62,500 nucleotides of DNA from Symbiodinium natans (lineage: Eukaryota > Sar > Dinophyceae > Suessiales > Symbiodiniaceae): contig CAJNDS010000391.1 of the NCBI GenBank assembly GCA_905221605.1, forward strand, positions 325,430-387,929, read 5' to 3'. Within the stretch, counting starts at the first letter, position 1; each line of letters begins with the position of its first letter. The position numbers and the translations under genes were made by a program. The notes under the pieces are model-generated. The model was not told the DNA's origin. It saw nothing but the letters and a program-made list of their open reading frames with translations, and did not search any database. Positions 1-10,446 of this stretch are shown here, piece after piece.

Positions 1-35
1 AGGGCATTTAGGGTTTAGGGATGTTTAGGGTTTAG

Positions 36-189
36 GTTCCCGAGTCTTCCGGTTATCAACACGTCTGTAAGGCGCCTGTGGCTTCTCAACACCGAGCTGG
101 CAAAGTCGTCCGGCAGCAGAAGGGGCAACCACTTGTCTGTAGCGGCACTTCAGTTTGGGAGAAGACATGCTTGGTTTCTTGGTTTGGAT
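36..189 (+). CDS. candidate internal exon, unknown protein
   Basis: An open frame begins directly after an AG that ends a TTTAGGG stretch (AG at 34-35) and runs to an in-frame TAG at 190. It reads FPSLPVINTSVRRLWLLNTE and onward, which has ordinary protein composition. The donor was not fixed; several GT dinucleotides lie between 165 and 185. It may belong with the frame at 307-518. I recognise no family. The call rests only on composition and one acceptor. Confidence 0.3.
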
Positions 190-223
190 TAGGTTTCGTT
201 TTGAGTCGGGTCAAGACTGATTA

Positions 224-283
224 TCGGTTTAGGGTTTAGGGCGTTTAGGGTTTAGGGTTTAGGGTTATTTAGGGTTTAGGGCA
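224..283. repeat. TTTAGGG telomere-type tract
   Basis: About eight heptamers with small interruptions. It lies between two candidate exons, as similar tracts do elsewhere in the window. Confidence 0.9.
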
Positions 284-306
284 TCGTCAGGGAAGTGGCG
301 TTTAAG

Positions 307-518
307 GTCACTTGGCCGAGCTGTGCTTCTTTCCGGGTGGCACACATTCGCATTACACCATCGGCTGCGGCGACTTTTGGGGGATTCAAGGGGTCACTAA
401 CACTAGCGTAGTCGGACTGCAGGACTTAACCATGAATCAATTCGCTGCTTTCTCAAACTCAGGACCTTGGGGTGCTGGTAGCCCGGATTCGCGCAGGGTG
501 CAGGGCGGGAGTATTTAG
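307..518 (+). CDS. candidate terminal exon, unknown protein
   Basis: The frame opens after a TTAAG acceptor at 302-306 and ends with a TAG at 516-518. It reads LAELCFFPGGTHSHYTIGCG and onward, about 69 residues. The start is not an ATG, so this would be an internal or last exon. It follows the 224-283 repeat tract and could be joined to the exon candidate at 36-189. No family is recognised. Confidence 0.33.
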
Positions 519-856
519 TGTTTGGAAAGAGGCCATCCAGAGTCTCGAAAGTGGTCTTCTCGCCCAAGCCCCAACCTGCTCAGCGTAGATCAGCTGCGAT
601 ACGATCTTGGAATACGTCTAGGGTCGAAGGCTTATGCTTTCTATATACCGATTTGACGTTAAGCCGGCATCTAGAGTTTAGGGAGAACTGGGGCCTGGAC
701 TAAGGCACCTTAAAACACTCAAAGCCCCGAGATCCCGTGTTAGGCACGCACGCGCGTCGTGCTGGGCCGATGCGTTGCGGCTGCTCCGCGCGCAGCGGGG
801 GCCCTTTTAAAGGGAGGAGTTGGGGGGAAGTGGGTCTTGAGTCCCGTGTTTCTGGG

Positions 857-936
857 ACTCTATTTACCTGCAGTTTAGAAGTAACCACCCTTAATTCGTA
901 GGCCTATAAAACTGCAGGTAAAGAGAGTTCCTGGTA
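857..936. repeat. MITE-like inverted repeat, family C, copy 1
   Basis: The ends are inverted copies: GGGACTCTATTTACCTGCAG on the left and CTGCAGGTAAAGAGAGTTCC on the right, with a TTAATTC centre. A second copy with the same ends lies at 55948-56020. It is a small non-autonomous element by structure. Confidence 0.7.
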
Positions 937-1031
937 GAGCTTCCAATTTCAACAGCTTGTTGTGAAAGTGCGCTTGCGTGACATGGGCTTCAGTTCCAAG
1001 CTTCGAACCTAAATCCTTGACACTTTCTTAG

Positions 1032-1149
1032 GTAGGATATGGGAGACCCTTAAAAGGTAACCCTTCTGAACCCTCTTCTGGCCCTCTTAAAAAGGGACCT
1101 TACTTAGAGGGTCTTTATCCCCAAGGGTCCACTTAATCCCATCCCCCAG
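1032..1149. repeat. introner-like family I1, copy 1 (118 bp)
   Basis: It begins GTAGGAT and ends CCCCCAG, with partly complementary ends. It aligns along its whole length with 41460-41578 and 46084-46201, sharing an internal CTTCTGAACCCTCTTCTGG-like block and an AGAGGGTCT block. It starts with GT and ends with AG, so it can be read as an intron on the + strand. Its near-symmetry also gives an AG end on the - strand, where it abuts the coding candidate at 1160-1709. Confidence 0.75.
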
Positions 1150-1159
1150 AGACTTAGCT

Positions 1160-1709
1160 CACCCTTTCCGCTCAGGTCTTCGCATGTCCAGCCCGATATC
1201 ATATCGATCGGATCTGCCTCTTTGTTTGCAGCTCGTGGTGTAGGAGCTTCGGGATCTCTGGGGGGGCATTCGCTGGCTACTACAGGTACTACAGTTGCGA
1301 GACTGTAGGCGACGTGCCCGAGCCCGGCACTGGCGCAGTCGTCGAACAACTTCCCCATGTAGACAGAGGAAACACATGTTGAGAGCGTGCATATTGTGTA
1401 GGATCTTTGTACTTGCGAAGACCTCTGCATATGGTGGCATGGGGGGTCTGGCTCATTCAGGTGATAAACGCACTGGGGAAGGCCCTCCGCTGGAGGCTTT
1501 GCTTGTTGCATCTGAGCCTGGGTCGCAAGGTATCCTGCGCTTCTAGCATATAAGGGCTTTTGGTGCTCCAAGCCGGATTTCCTGAGGAGCCAGGCCAGTT
1601 CCGAAGCTTTGACTCCAAACACCATCGTGGCAACTTGGCTGAAGCTCTCAGCAGGTCGAGCCAGGGAAAGAGTTCCGTGCTTGGAGCATGGCGCTTTCCA
1701 CTGTCCCAC
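1160..1709 (-). CDS. candidate exon on the minus strand, unknown protein
   Basis: A minus-strand frame of about 180 codons reads VYMGKLFDDCASAGLGHVAY, then TVVPVVASECPPRDPEAPTP, and ends near EDLSGK at a canonical-looking donor (GTGAGC). It then runs into the I1 repeat at 1032-1149. It has no ATG at its left limit and follows an in-frame stop, so an acceptor near 1706 is assumed. A different minus frame is also open over 1457-2230, so the frame choice in the first half is unsure. No family is recognised. Confidence 0.35.
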
Positions 1710-2427
1710 TTAAACGGCTTAAAGACACACCAGGGTTTATTGAGGGGCGCCTTGCTGGCTTGCCTTGCGTGAAACAGTGCGTCAACACTAAGGAGTTCCA
1801 AGACTCTAAGAGGAGCTAGATCGGTGTAAGCGTTGGCTCTCATTTGGACAAAAATCGTGCTCTCGCCTAGGCGCACGCGTGGCCGCGGATCCAATCCTCG
1901 AGACTGTCGTCGCTTTTGGCTCGCGAATTGCGAAACTGTCGTCGCTTTTGGATGTGTGGGCTCATGAAGTGTAGTCCTTGGAGTGTTCTGGATGAGTTCT
2001 TCAAGTGCTCTGGGACCTCTTGGGGTCTTCTTGGAGTGAGAATAGAATGCTGTTTGGAGCGCTTGGAATGCTCTCGGTGTATTGTGGACGTGCTCAGGGA
2101 CCATTGCTCTTTTGTTTCCCCACAGTCTCTCAGTGCTCTTGCTCTGCCCCAATTCACACCATAGGCCCATATAGCTCACAGTTCTTTCAGCACTTTGCCA
2201 GCCAGACGTTTTGAGCAGAATGGAGTTCATGTTGACTCCTGGAGACTAGGAGAGAAGCAGGCTTTCCAGAATCAGCTGTTTGCTTCGGAATCCGGTTTTC
2301 CGTGCCAGGGTGGAGGAGACACTTTGGGGGTGCAGTTTTGGGGTGCAGCTTTGCCCTACACAGGCAAACGCCGCAATCTCCTGCTGTGCCTGGGCTGGAG
2401 TTATCGACATGAGACCCGGGTAACCCC

Positions 2428-2730
2428 ATGGAAATCATGCCGCTGGCGCTGACATCCGAAAAGATAGATCGGATTGAGGACTCCCAGTCGCAGGAGGGGG
2501 GGCACACACGGTTGAAAGCCAACCCAGGTGGGCAAAGTTCCAGATGGCAAGTGGCAGCCGCACTCTTCGGCGGTGGCCTTCCGCACCTCAAGCGGGACTC
2601 TTCGTGGCATGAGCCACCCTCTATAATGGATAATGAATGGTGCGTAACATGTTCATGGCTGCCGCACTATGTATGTCAACAAGACGAATCCCAGGACGTT
2701 GTTTCGGCCAACGCGTTGACAACCGCATGA
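2428..2730 (+). CDS. possible small protein or first exon (100 aa)
   Basis: This frame starts with a true ATG and reads MEIMPLALTSEKIDRIEDSQ and onward to a TGA. Composition is protein-like and hydrophilic. A minus-strand frame is open over the same bases, so the strand is not certain. A (CGT)n microsatellite follows at 2762-2800. No family is recognised. Confidence 0.27.
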   Translation: MEIMPLALTSEKIDRIEDSQSQEGGHTRLKANPGGQSSRWQVAAALFGGGLPHLKRDSSWHEPPSIMDNEWCVTCSWLPHYVCQQDESQDVVSANALTTA

Positions 2731-2761
2731 GCCTTGGAATGCATTCATTGCCGTTTAGTAC

Positions 2762-2800
2762 TACTCGTCGTCGTCGTTGTGGCCGCCGTCGTCGTCGTCT
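2762..2800. repeat. CGT-rich trinucleotide microsatellite
   Basis: Runs of CGTCGT interrupted once by TGTGGCCGC. Confidence 0.85.
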
Positions 2801-3626
2801 GCTTGAAGGCTCACAGATGCCCGAATAAGACCTACAACCCCTTGACAACCCCTATCCATCACCTCAGAAGCCTACACAACTCCTAAGCAATTGAGCCCAA
2901 ATCCTAAACCCTCCTAAGTTTGTAGGCAGTCTTGGGTTCCAGGCTTGTTCAACGCACCTTGTGGTTCCAAGACCAGCGTTCAAGCCGCTGGCGTTCGTCC
3001 TGCGGCGCGCTCTCGCTGCTGCCGGCCTTGGCCATTCTTCCAGACACGGTGGCCTGACTCGAGAGATGATCTCCAGCCTTCGAGCTCGGAAACCCTTCAG
3101 GTATCCTAGTATCCTATACTATACACCTCTCGGGGGCTGGAGGTGCTTGCTTGACAGTGGGGTTCTTAGTTTTTTGTCATTCGCTGGCCACCACAGATAT
3201 AGCCACTATGTTTGGCAGATTTTGGCAGGACAAAGGCCTGCTTGTGCCGAAGCTGCCTTGAAGTGCCAAGCTAAGCCGCACACCGTATTTTCGCTTTCAG
3301 ATTTCCAGCTTCACCGAATCAATCATTTCCAGTCCGTATAGGGAAGACACATGTTCTTGTTATCCCCCTAAATGTCGATGTACCTAAATGAGGTATACTT
3401 GGGCCTTTTAAAGTACTTGCTGTGTATGGTCTTGGGGGCCCAAGGTAGATAATCATGAGGTATATGGACCCTTAGGGTCCTCTCCGCTAGCACAGCAGGT
3501 GACGCACAATGCTGCGCTTGCGTCCCTTTCAACGGGCGAGTGGCGGCGGACAGGGAGCTTGCTTGGTAAGATGGCCGAGGAGTCTCTGCAGCGGACGGCT
3601 CCTGGACATGAATCTAAGTTTCGGAG

Positions 3627-3722
3627 GTTCCCCCCTTATACTAGCAGTCGTTAATCGGGATGATTCTATAATCCCAATTATAAAGGCTGTTCAGTATAAG
3701 GGGGAACATCCCAAATGCAAGT
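3627..3722. mobile_element. MITE family A (hAT-like), copy 1
   Basis: The left end reads GGTTCCCCCCTTATACTAGC and the right end AGTATAAGGGGGAACATCCC, which are inverted copies around a short centre with TATAATCCC. Flanking octamers (ATCTAAGT and ATGCAAGT) are near matches, consistent with a decayed 8-bp target duplication. Related copies lie at 9242, 15866, 19767, 34983, 35275 and 42889. Confidence 0.75.
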
Positions 3723-4825
3723 TGCCATTGCTGGGGCATGAGAATTCATGAATCATGAGCTCGCACAATGCCAGGCTTGTAGAACCTGCTTTGTATGGCA
3801 CACCTTCCACAGATGCGTTGGCAGGTATGCACTATCATGCATGTGAGATACACAGGCCCGACATCGCGGTGAAGCTGAGGTGGTCAGTCTCGGAACGCTG
3901 GTCTCCCTCCATGGCGACTCATCCCGGTGGCCAGCAGCCCTTACCTTTGCAGCTCAGGTGGCGGAGTGTGCTGTGCAGGTGGGCGCCCCAAACGTAGGGG
4001 CTCCAAGCAGCCCAAAGCTGGTCTTCTTTTGTGAAGTAGGCATGTCTTCGATGTGTTTTGTATACTTGGAATCCTAGAAGAGAATAGCATCGCGCTCTGT
4101 CCCTCTCCATAGCATCGCACTTTGTCCGTCTCGGTTTCGTGGTGCATCTAGGGTTTTGCATCTTGTCCTCCAGCTCGGGTCGCGCGGGCACGTGGCAAAC
4201 AAGTCCTTGTGCCGTTCAATGAGCTCTCGGATTGCCAGCTACCTCATGTTGTTGCCCTGAGATAAGCACGGCCATCTGCAATGCCGCGCTCAGCGCCTGT
4301 GAGGAAGGACCGAATCTGACAGAATGCCAGCTGAGAACCGGCTAGGGTCACCTTGGAGGATGTGCCTGGGCGCGCTCGATGAGCCTGCTGTCTGTGTTTG
4401 GGCTGTTCCTCGGCCGCAGGCATGTATAGAGGTGGGTTTCTTTGCTACTGTTCATCCTTCGGCATCGAAAGCGGAAAGCGGGTTCTGCAGATCCCTAGCC
4501 AAGCTGCTGGTGCGCAGTCCAAAGTTGGCTGAATAGGCAAACTTGCATATACCCTACAGACATGCAAAATGCACACCCATGCACATGTACATGCGTAGAA
4601 AGCACCCCCTCTCTCTATGTCGTTGAACACACGTGGAAATGAGGCTGTTCAAGGTCCTCACTAGACCCACATGCATTGGGGCTAGGGAGGGGGCAGTGGA
4701 AGCATGGTACTGCGTGCCTGGCTGGATGGCTTGTAGATCCCACCTCAACATCGCGTGGTGACTTTCCTGGTTTGAAACTAGGACTCGCTCCAAAAAAAGA
4801 AGTAGATCGGAGCCTTCACGTATAA

Positions 4826-5240
4826 CCCTAAAACCCAAAACCTCTCTAAAAAACCCTAAACCCCTCAAAACCCTAAGCCCAGAAAACCTAAACCCCTAAA
4901 AACCCTAAACCCCCAAAACCCTAAACCCCTTAAAACCCTACCCTAAACCCCCAAAAGCCTAAACCCGTCAAAACCCTAAACCCCTCAAAACCCTAAACCC
5001 CCTAAAACCCTGATAACTAAACCCTTATAAACCCTAAACCCTAAACCCCCAAAACCCTGATAACTAAACCCTTATAAACCCTAAACCCTAAACCCCCCAA
5101 AACCCTGATAACTAAACCCTTATAAGCCCTAAACCCTAATAACTAAACCCTTATAAACCCTAAACCCTAAAGCCCCAAAACCCTGATAACTAAACCCTTA
5201 TAAACCCTAAACCCTAAACCCAAAACCCCCAAAACCCTGA
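4826..5240. repeat. CCCTAAA-type array with embedded 47-bp minisatellite
   Basis: About 400 bases of degenerate CCCTAAA units. From about 5011 the array becomes a higher-order repeat of 47-48 bp, marked by the motif TGATAACTAAACCCTTATAA starting at 5011, 5058, 5106 and 5184, with a partial unit between. Local duplication of a variant telomere unit is the simplest reading. Confidence 0.9.
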
Positions 5241-5321
5241 GGCTCTGCCGACCGAACCTGATCTCCCTGGCGGCGCTGAGCAGTGCGCATGGAAAGGCAC
5301 CTTTGGGAGTCGGGCTTCCAG

Positions 5322-5450
5322 GGGTTTAGGGTTTAGGGTTTAGGGTTTAGGGGTTTAGGGTTTAGGGTTTAGGGGTTTAGGGTTTAGGGTTTAGGGGTTT
5401 ACGGTCTAATTAGGGTGTGGGGTTTGGGGGTTTAGGGTTTAGGGTTTAGG
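5322..5450. repeat. TTTAGGG telomere-type tract
   Basis: TTTAGGG and TTTAGGGG variants, ending immediately before the exon candidate at 5452. It probably forms the end of the preceding intron. Confidence 0.9.
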
Positions 5451-5451
5451 G

Positions 5452-5678
5452 ACCCGCACGAGAGCTCACGACCACGCAGTTAGAGAATACACCAATGTGA
5501 TGTCACTACGGGTTGGCCCAACCCCAAAATGGTGGCACACGAGATACATCCAGAAGGCTCAACACCAACGGTGACAAAATGCAGTCAGCAAGCCCCCCCC
5601 AGACCCTAAACCCTCTACCCTCAGCTGCTAAGCCCTGCAGGGGGGTTGAGCTCCTTTTATGCAACAGGAGAACTCAAG
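5452..5678 (+). CDS. two-exon piece of an unknown gene
   Basis: Exon 5452-5570 reads AHDHAVREYTNVMSLRVGPT followed by PKWWHTRYIQKAQHQ, with a donor GTGACA at 5571. An acceptor AG at 5631-5632 opens a second exon (5633-5678) that continues in phase as RPAGGLSSFYATGELK and meets another GT donor at 5679. The 62-bp intron contains a CCCTAAACCCTCTACCC stretch. Exon lengths add to 165 bases, a multiple of three. The gene must extend further on both sides; a TTTAGGG tract precedes the first exon. Function is unknown. The frame is supported by composition and phase only. Confidence 0.42.
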
Positions 5679-5819
5679 GTTTGTGTTTGGGGCTTAGGGT
5701 TTGTCAGCGATGGCTGCAAAAAGGGGGGCGATTGGTAGTTTAAAGGCACGGATGCAACATTTAGGGTTTAGGGTTGGGGGTTTGGGGTTTAGGGTTTAGG
5801 GTTTAGGGTTTAGGGTACC

Positions 5820-6000
5820 ACAGGAGCCCTGAAGCAAAAAGGGTTTAGGGTTCAGGGTTTAGTGGAGGGCATGGAGCTGAGTGCCGGTTTCAAAGGTTTA
5901 GGGTAGCCAAGGCTACAGCTTGGCAGACCTCCACAGCCATTGTGCACTCGGTGCTCTGGGAGCAGGTGGCCAACTCGGGGCTAGGAGCCGCAAATCCCCA
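5820..6000 (+). other. coding-like stretch interrupted by single telomere units
   Basis: Three protein-like pieces are separated by GT...AG pieces of TTTAGGG sequence only about 20 and 11 bases long (near 5840-5860 and 5901-5911). After their removal two alternative frames stay open: one reading AWQTSTAIVHSVLWEQVANS, the other SLADLHSHCALGALGAGGQL. Because both frames are plausible, I do not call a CDS. Interruptions this short are below normal intron size. Confidence 0.3.
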
Positions 6001-6689
6001 ACCCTTTCATACACGCAGCATACTTACTTGCACAATCCGGTATATTCAATTAAATAGCATAACAATATAAAATCCTGAAGTAAATGAACAAATAAAGATA
6101 TAGACACACACACACACTCAATATTTAGTTAGATATGTTTATACGCACACTCTTTGTTCTAACGTGCCGAAAGCTTCCAACTGTGAGGCCCTCGTGGGAC
6201 CCCCTCTCCCCGGTAGTGGTTGATTCTTCTTGTGGACAAACCTATGAGCCCGCCCTCCACTCCCCAAAAAGCACAAGTCACAGGCCACTGAAGGTTGCAA
6301 CAACCAGGTTCCGTGTTGCTTTTCGAGGGGCCTGTGTAACGCTAGTATTCTCGGGTGGTGTGCTGCTTTAGGGGGCCTATAAGCTAGTAATGCAATAGGC
6401 CCCTAAATCCATGCTTTTGGCGAGGAGTTCGCGACTCATTCCTCTCTGCAGCCACAGCTCCCTGGCTAGGGTTTATAGGGGATTCAGGGCTTTGCAGGCC
6501 AAGCCAAGGCAGCCTTGGCAAAAAAGGGTTCGCACCACTGAAATGCACGAGATGTTGAAGCGCTGTAGCATTGCCATTTAAATCGTCGCCCGCCCCACAT
6601 TCTCGCCACAAAATCCTTCGATTCCTTCATGCCAGGGTCTCCTTCCGATAGTCCTGAAAGTGCAAAACGACATATACATGTATACTTAT

Positions 6690-6712
6690 ATATATATATA
6701 TATATATAAATA
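6690..6712. repeat. TA dinucleotide microsatellite
   Basis: An uninterrupted TATATA run. The surrounding 6.0-7.3 kb holds AT-rich sequence and isolated TTTAGGG units, and I see no supported gene there. Confidence 0.8.
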
Positions 6713-7869
6713 CAAACACACGCATATGTATGTATATAGTAAAGATTCGATTGGAAATATAGTGCAATATGACGCAAAAGAATACGCAAATCCGTAGATG
6801 CTTATCCCTAATTCCTGATCGTTGCTTTTGGCAACGTCACATTTGGAGCGGATCTGCACAGATCTCGGAAGCTCCGAGGTTGAGGCCCCAAGTTGAAATC
6901 TTGGTCATGTGGGGTTAAGGGTTTAGGGTGTTCGAGGCGGGCGAAGTCTATTGGAAAAGGGTGTAGGGTTTAGGGTAAACAAATGGTTTGGGTTATGAAC
7001 AAAGACAAGACTGTTTATAAACAAAAATGGTTTAGGGTTTATGGTCGTTTAGGGCGGGGTTCAGAGCATTTTTGGGGGCTTCGAGCGGTCCCTGCGGTCG
7101 CCGTCTTAGTCTGAGCCCTCCCTCATCCCGGTAATCTCATGAGCCCCGATGTGGCTAATTTTCATACAACTTGGGATGTTCCCCCTTATACTAGCAGCCC
7201 TTAGGCATCATAATGGAGGGTTAGGAGAGGCTATGCTCTTCTCTGCAAGCCTCAACACCTCCCCCCCCCCTCCTCCCCACCCACCCACGCACACAACACG
7301 AAGAGCAACTTAGGAGCACTACGCCCTGAACAGAAGACACTTTCGAACTTCTGTCTGTAGCCCTACAGAAATCAAGCTCCCAGAAGCCTGCATACTTGCA
7401 TGTGTGTGTAGTGATATCTGCACAAACTATCCCCGCTCAGAAACTCAAAGGCCTGCTACAACTCGGCGCTGAGTGGTGCCGGGCGTGCCCGGCGCTGGGC
7501 TACTTCGCTGTGCCTGACGACGGAGCTCTTGGCCAGGCACGTTGCTCGAGTTAAGGGCACTTGAGAGAGAGACCTCGTTCAAAAAGGTTTTGGCGGGAGC
7601 GCCCTGGAGCAAGAAAGGGTTGAGAGGAAAGACTGCTTGCTTTCTCCTTTCTAAGCATTTACGAGGGCACAGGATCAGAGGCGGGGGATTTTAAGTTCCA
7701 CTGCCTTTTTGTTTCCGGAGCTGAAAAAGAAGCTGGTGCATCTTTCGAGGACTTTGGCCGATATGTTGCAGGATCCTCGCGCTGTCTGCGTGCATGAACT
7801 CAGACCTTGACGCCCTAACCCCGAAGAAACTGAACCCAGCCATCTGCGTCCCGGTTCCATGCCCCAGTG

Positions 7870-7978
7870 CCCAGAGACTCCAAAACCCCTTAATTAAGGT
7901 ATATCCCTTAAATTATAATAGGAACCCTAATATGATTTAAGGTATATTCCTTAATTAAGGGGTTTTGGAGTCTCTGGG
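7870..7978. mobile_element. perfectly palindromic MITE, family B
   Basis: The left arm starts CCCAGAGACTCCAAAACCCC and continues TTAATTAAGG. The right arm (7934-7978) is its reverse complement, with one or two mismatches and a loop of about 20 bases. A diverged relative with GGTATATTCCTTAATT lies at 16860-16960. It is a foldback or MITE-type element with no coding capacity. Confidence 0.8.
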
Positions 7979-8256
7979 TGAGAAGCTGAGGCGCTTGAGA
8001 CCGAGAGCCTTGGCTCAGTGGGTATGATTCTCCCGGTTGAAGAACACCTCTTCCTCCCATAAAGCTCCTCCCGAAACTTGGCCAAGAGAAGCTGTAGGTG
8101 GGGGATGCCGCGTTTTGTGCCGTCCGACTCCTCAATCTCGCGCTCACTGCTGCATTGTTACGTTTGACAAAGCCGCCAGTCCTAACCTCTCAATTAAACC
8201 CTACACTCTTAACCCTTAAACCCTAAACCCTTTTCAGGTATGGATGGCATCCTTCC

Positions 8257-8585
8257 TTGGACCACTCGGTTTTTGTTGGCTCATGTGAGTTTAGGTGCCA
8301 TCACCCTCAACTCCCTCGCTGCAGCCTGCGCGTCGAGTGCAGAGGGAGAGGCCGTGGTCTTTTGGAAGCCCCCTGCCCCGCAAGGCAACCTCAAAAGCCC
8401 GTGAACCCTTGCTTGACCCTGAGGCGCGCGCCCTTTCGCTGATGGCTCGCCTCAAAGAGACGTACTTGCGAGTGGCTTCTTTGTCACAGCGAAGTTTGGG
8501 ACTCGAGGTTGAGGGAATGAATTGCGTGTGTTTGGGGGAGACTTTGCCTGTAGGGGATTCTGTGAGGCTTTCTCCAGGGCTATGA
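8257..8585 (+). CDS. candidate exon region, frame uncertain
   Basis: After a CCCTTTTCAG acceptor at 8228-8237 several plus-strand frames are open. The most protein-like pieces are GAITLNSLAAACASSAEGEA (frame broken by TGA near 8404) and LDPEARALSLMARLKETYLR further on. A minus-strand frame is open as well. I think coding sequence is present but cannot assign the exons. Confidence 0.25.
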
Positions 8586-9241
8586 TCATGACATCTTCCA
8601 TGAGGGCCCAGCCGATTCCGCATGCACCTAGGGCCATAGACCCAACAGCTCAACGAAGCTTCCCAAAAGTGCTTTTGAAACTTCAAGGCTTCGGGAGATG
8701 TGGGGTCGGTTAGACCGAGGACAACTTTTGGTACAACACCTTGATCTCCTCTGCCACGCGACGGCAGGCGTGAGCTTGGACTTTGCAAGTCCAGCCGGGA
8801 GTTTCTTTAGGGCCTGTGCAGGCCAAGTGCGCTAGAGTTGTTGGGGTCGGTGTTTCAGGATGCAGAATCGTTGTAGCCGACGTTTAGAGGCTGTGGTTCA
8901 GCTTTTGGTTTCCCCGGCTTCTGCGGTTGGGTTGGGGACGAATGTTGTGACAAGCAGGCGGCGACAATGTCCTTAACTCGAAAACACTTTCTCTCTCCAC
9001 GTGCAGCAACGTAGGTACTGCATGCGTCTGCCAGGAGTGGGCGCGAGGCATGGTGGCGCTGACTCAGCTGCGACAAGGCAGTTGGGAGATCCGGCCCTCA
9101 CATGTTGCATTAAGGATTCGAGGGTGTTTCCCCTTCCATCGAAAACCTGAAGCCCTAACACCTGTTGGGTGCCTTGCCTGCCATGTGTGAGAGTGTGTGC
9201 GAGCACGAGGTTCGAAAACGGTAGCCAGGTATGTATAAACC

Positions 9242-9348
9242 TGCAAATGTTCCCCCCTTGTACGAACAGTCCTTTCTGGGGATTATAGTAGGGGGGTTGC
9301 TAGATTTTTTTCGATGAGGGACTGTTAGAATAAGGGGAAACATCCCAA
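9242..9348. mobile_element. MITE family A with perfect 8-bp target duplication
   Basis: The element carries the family's inverted ends (ATGTTCCCCCCTTGTACGAA on the left, GGGGAAACATCCCAA on the right). It is flanked by TATAAACC at 9234-9241 and again at 9349-9356. An exact 8-bp duplication is typical of hAT-superfamily transposition. Confidence 0.85.
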
Positions 9349-9479
9349 TATAAACCGCTTAAGATCTCGACACGGGAGGAGCACTCAAGCCCGACGCCAT
9401 CGCTTGCCGCGCCAGTCTCAGCAGCTGCAAGGCCAGCAAATGGGGAGTTTTTTTGGATGCAGAGTCTTTTAGGAGTATG

Positions 9480-9610
9480 TACACATATATATATATTTAG
9501 TTATTTATTGATTTATTTATCTGTTTATTGATTTATTTATTTACAATATAAATGAGCATTCATACACACACATATGTATATATACATATATATATATATA
9601 CATATATAAT
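9480..9610. repeat. AT-rich microsatellites
   Basis: TA runs and TTTATTTATTGAT-type tetranucleotide repeats. No coding signal. Confidence 0.8.
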
Positions 9611-9647
9611 CTCGGATGCAGTATAGGATAGTTCCCCAGCAGGGATT

Positions 9648-10019
9648 TCATGCATTGTCGTTGCGCATGTTGAGGATGTCTTGCTGAGCATGCTGCATCG
9701 TCAATGAATTTACTCGGCTTGACCAAGTCTGCTTTTGCTCCCTGACGACTCCAACGGTTTCCTCTATGACTGCCTCATCTCTTGTCGCTGCTTTGTACAT
9801 GATGTGGAACGAAGCACGTGGCCAGGTGCGCCAAAGTTGGCCGGCAGCCATCTCTCTGATGTCTGCTTTTGCATCTGGGCCGAAGTTCAAATCATCCGTC
9901 CATTCATCAGCTCTCAGGGCTAAGCCGGCTAAGCTTTGCCCGGTGGGTTTGTGACTAAGGGGATCTAGCATTGTAGGAGTGGACCTCGAACCTTGATTTT
10001 TGGCAGCTGCCCAAAACAC
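9648..10019 (-). CDS. possible minus-strand exon
   Basis: A minus frame of about 120 codons contains ADEWTDDLNFGPDAKADIRE and DILNMRNDNA. Composition is protein-like, and it would be divergent from the ankyrin gene. Plus-strand frames overlap it, there is no clear splice evidence, and no family is recognised. Confidence 0.25.
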   Translation of the reverse strand: MFWAAAKNQGSRSTPTMLDPLSHKPTGQSLAGLALRADEWTDDLNFGPDAKADIREMAAGQLWRTWPRASFHIMYKAATRDEAVIEETVGVVREQKQTWSSRVNSLTMQHAQQDILNMRNDNA

Positions 10020-10446
10020 ACCGGGATGTGGCTTTCCCGGGCAGTCTCATCCCTCAGTGCTCCGGCCCACTGTCCTCATGGCTTCTGGACTCACCACGCA
10101 AGGTGCATTCGGACGATGGGCCGGACAGCCACCTGGCAAAAGGCTGACTTGTCGCCAGCGTGGAGCAGCATCGGTGACTTCAAAGACATGTCCGACCCAC
10201 GCGGAGGACGGGTTACCCTCTTCCGGAAGGATGGGGCCGACGGTAATGTAAGGATATGGCACAGTGTCTACGGAGCGATGCCTGTATCAGGGAAGCTGAC
10301 AACTCGTCAGGGAAGCCAGCTTCTCTCCATCAACGAGAAGCGTGGGCGTGTCACACCAGAAGGCATCATGTTCGACGGTGGGTTGCTGATGCCGAGACTT
10401 TCACTGGGCGATGCTCGAAGGCTCTGCTCAGGAACTGACAGCTCAG
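9993..10446 (+). CDS. likely upstream coding segment of the ankyrin gene, different frame
   Basis: This frame reads GGRVTLFRKDGADGNVRIWH then INEKRGRVTPEGIMFDGG, which looks like genuine protein. It lies immediately upstream of the ankyrin-repeat frame but is one base out of register with it, and the two overlap over 10411-10446. Either a short intron joins them (GT at 10378 with AG at 10419-10420 would restore the frame, but 43 bp is very short), or a frameshift has broken an originally longer gene. The start codon of the full gene would then lie upstream of 10411. Confidence 0.35.

Noticed and set aside
1457-2230. 257-codon minus-strand gene
   Set aside because: The composition is low in regular protein features, other frames overlap, and part of it conflicts with the better minus frame at 1160-1709.
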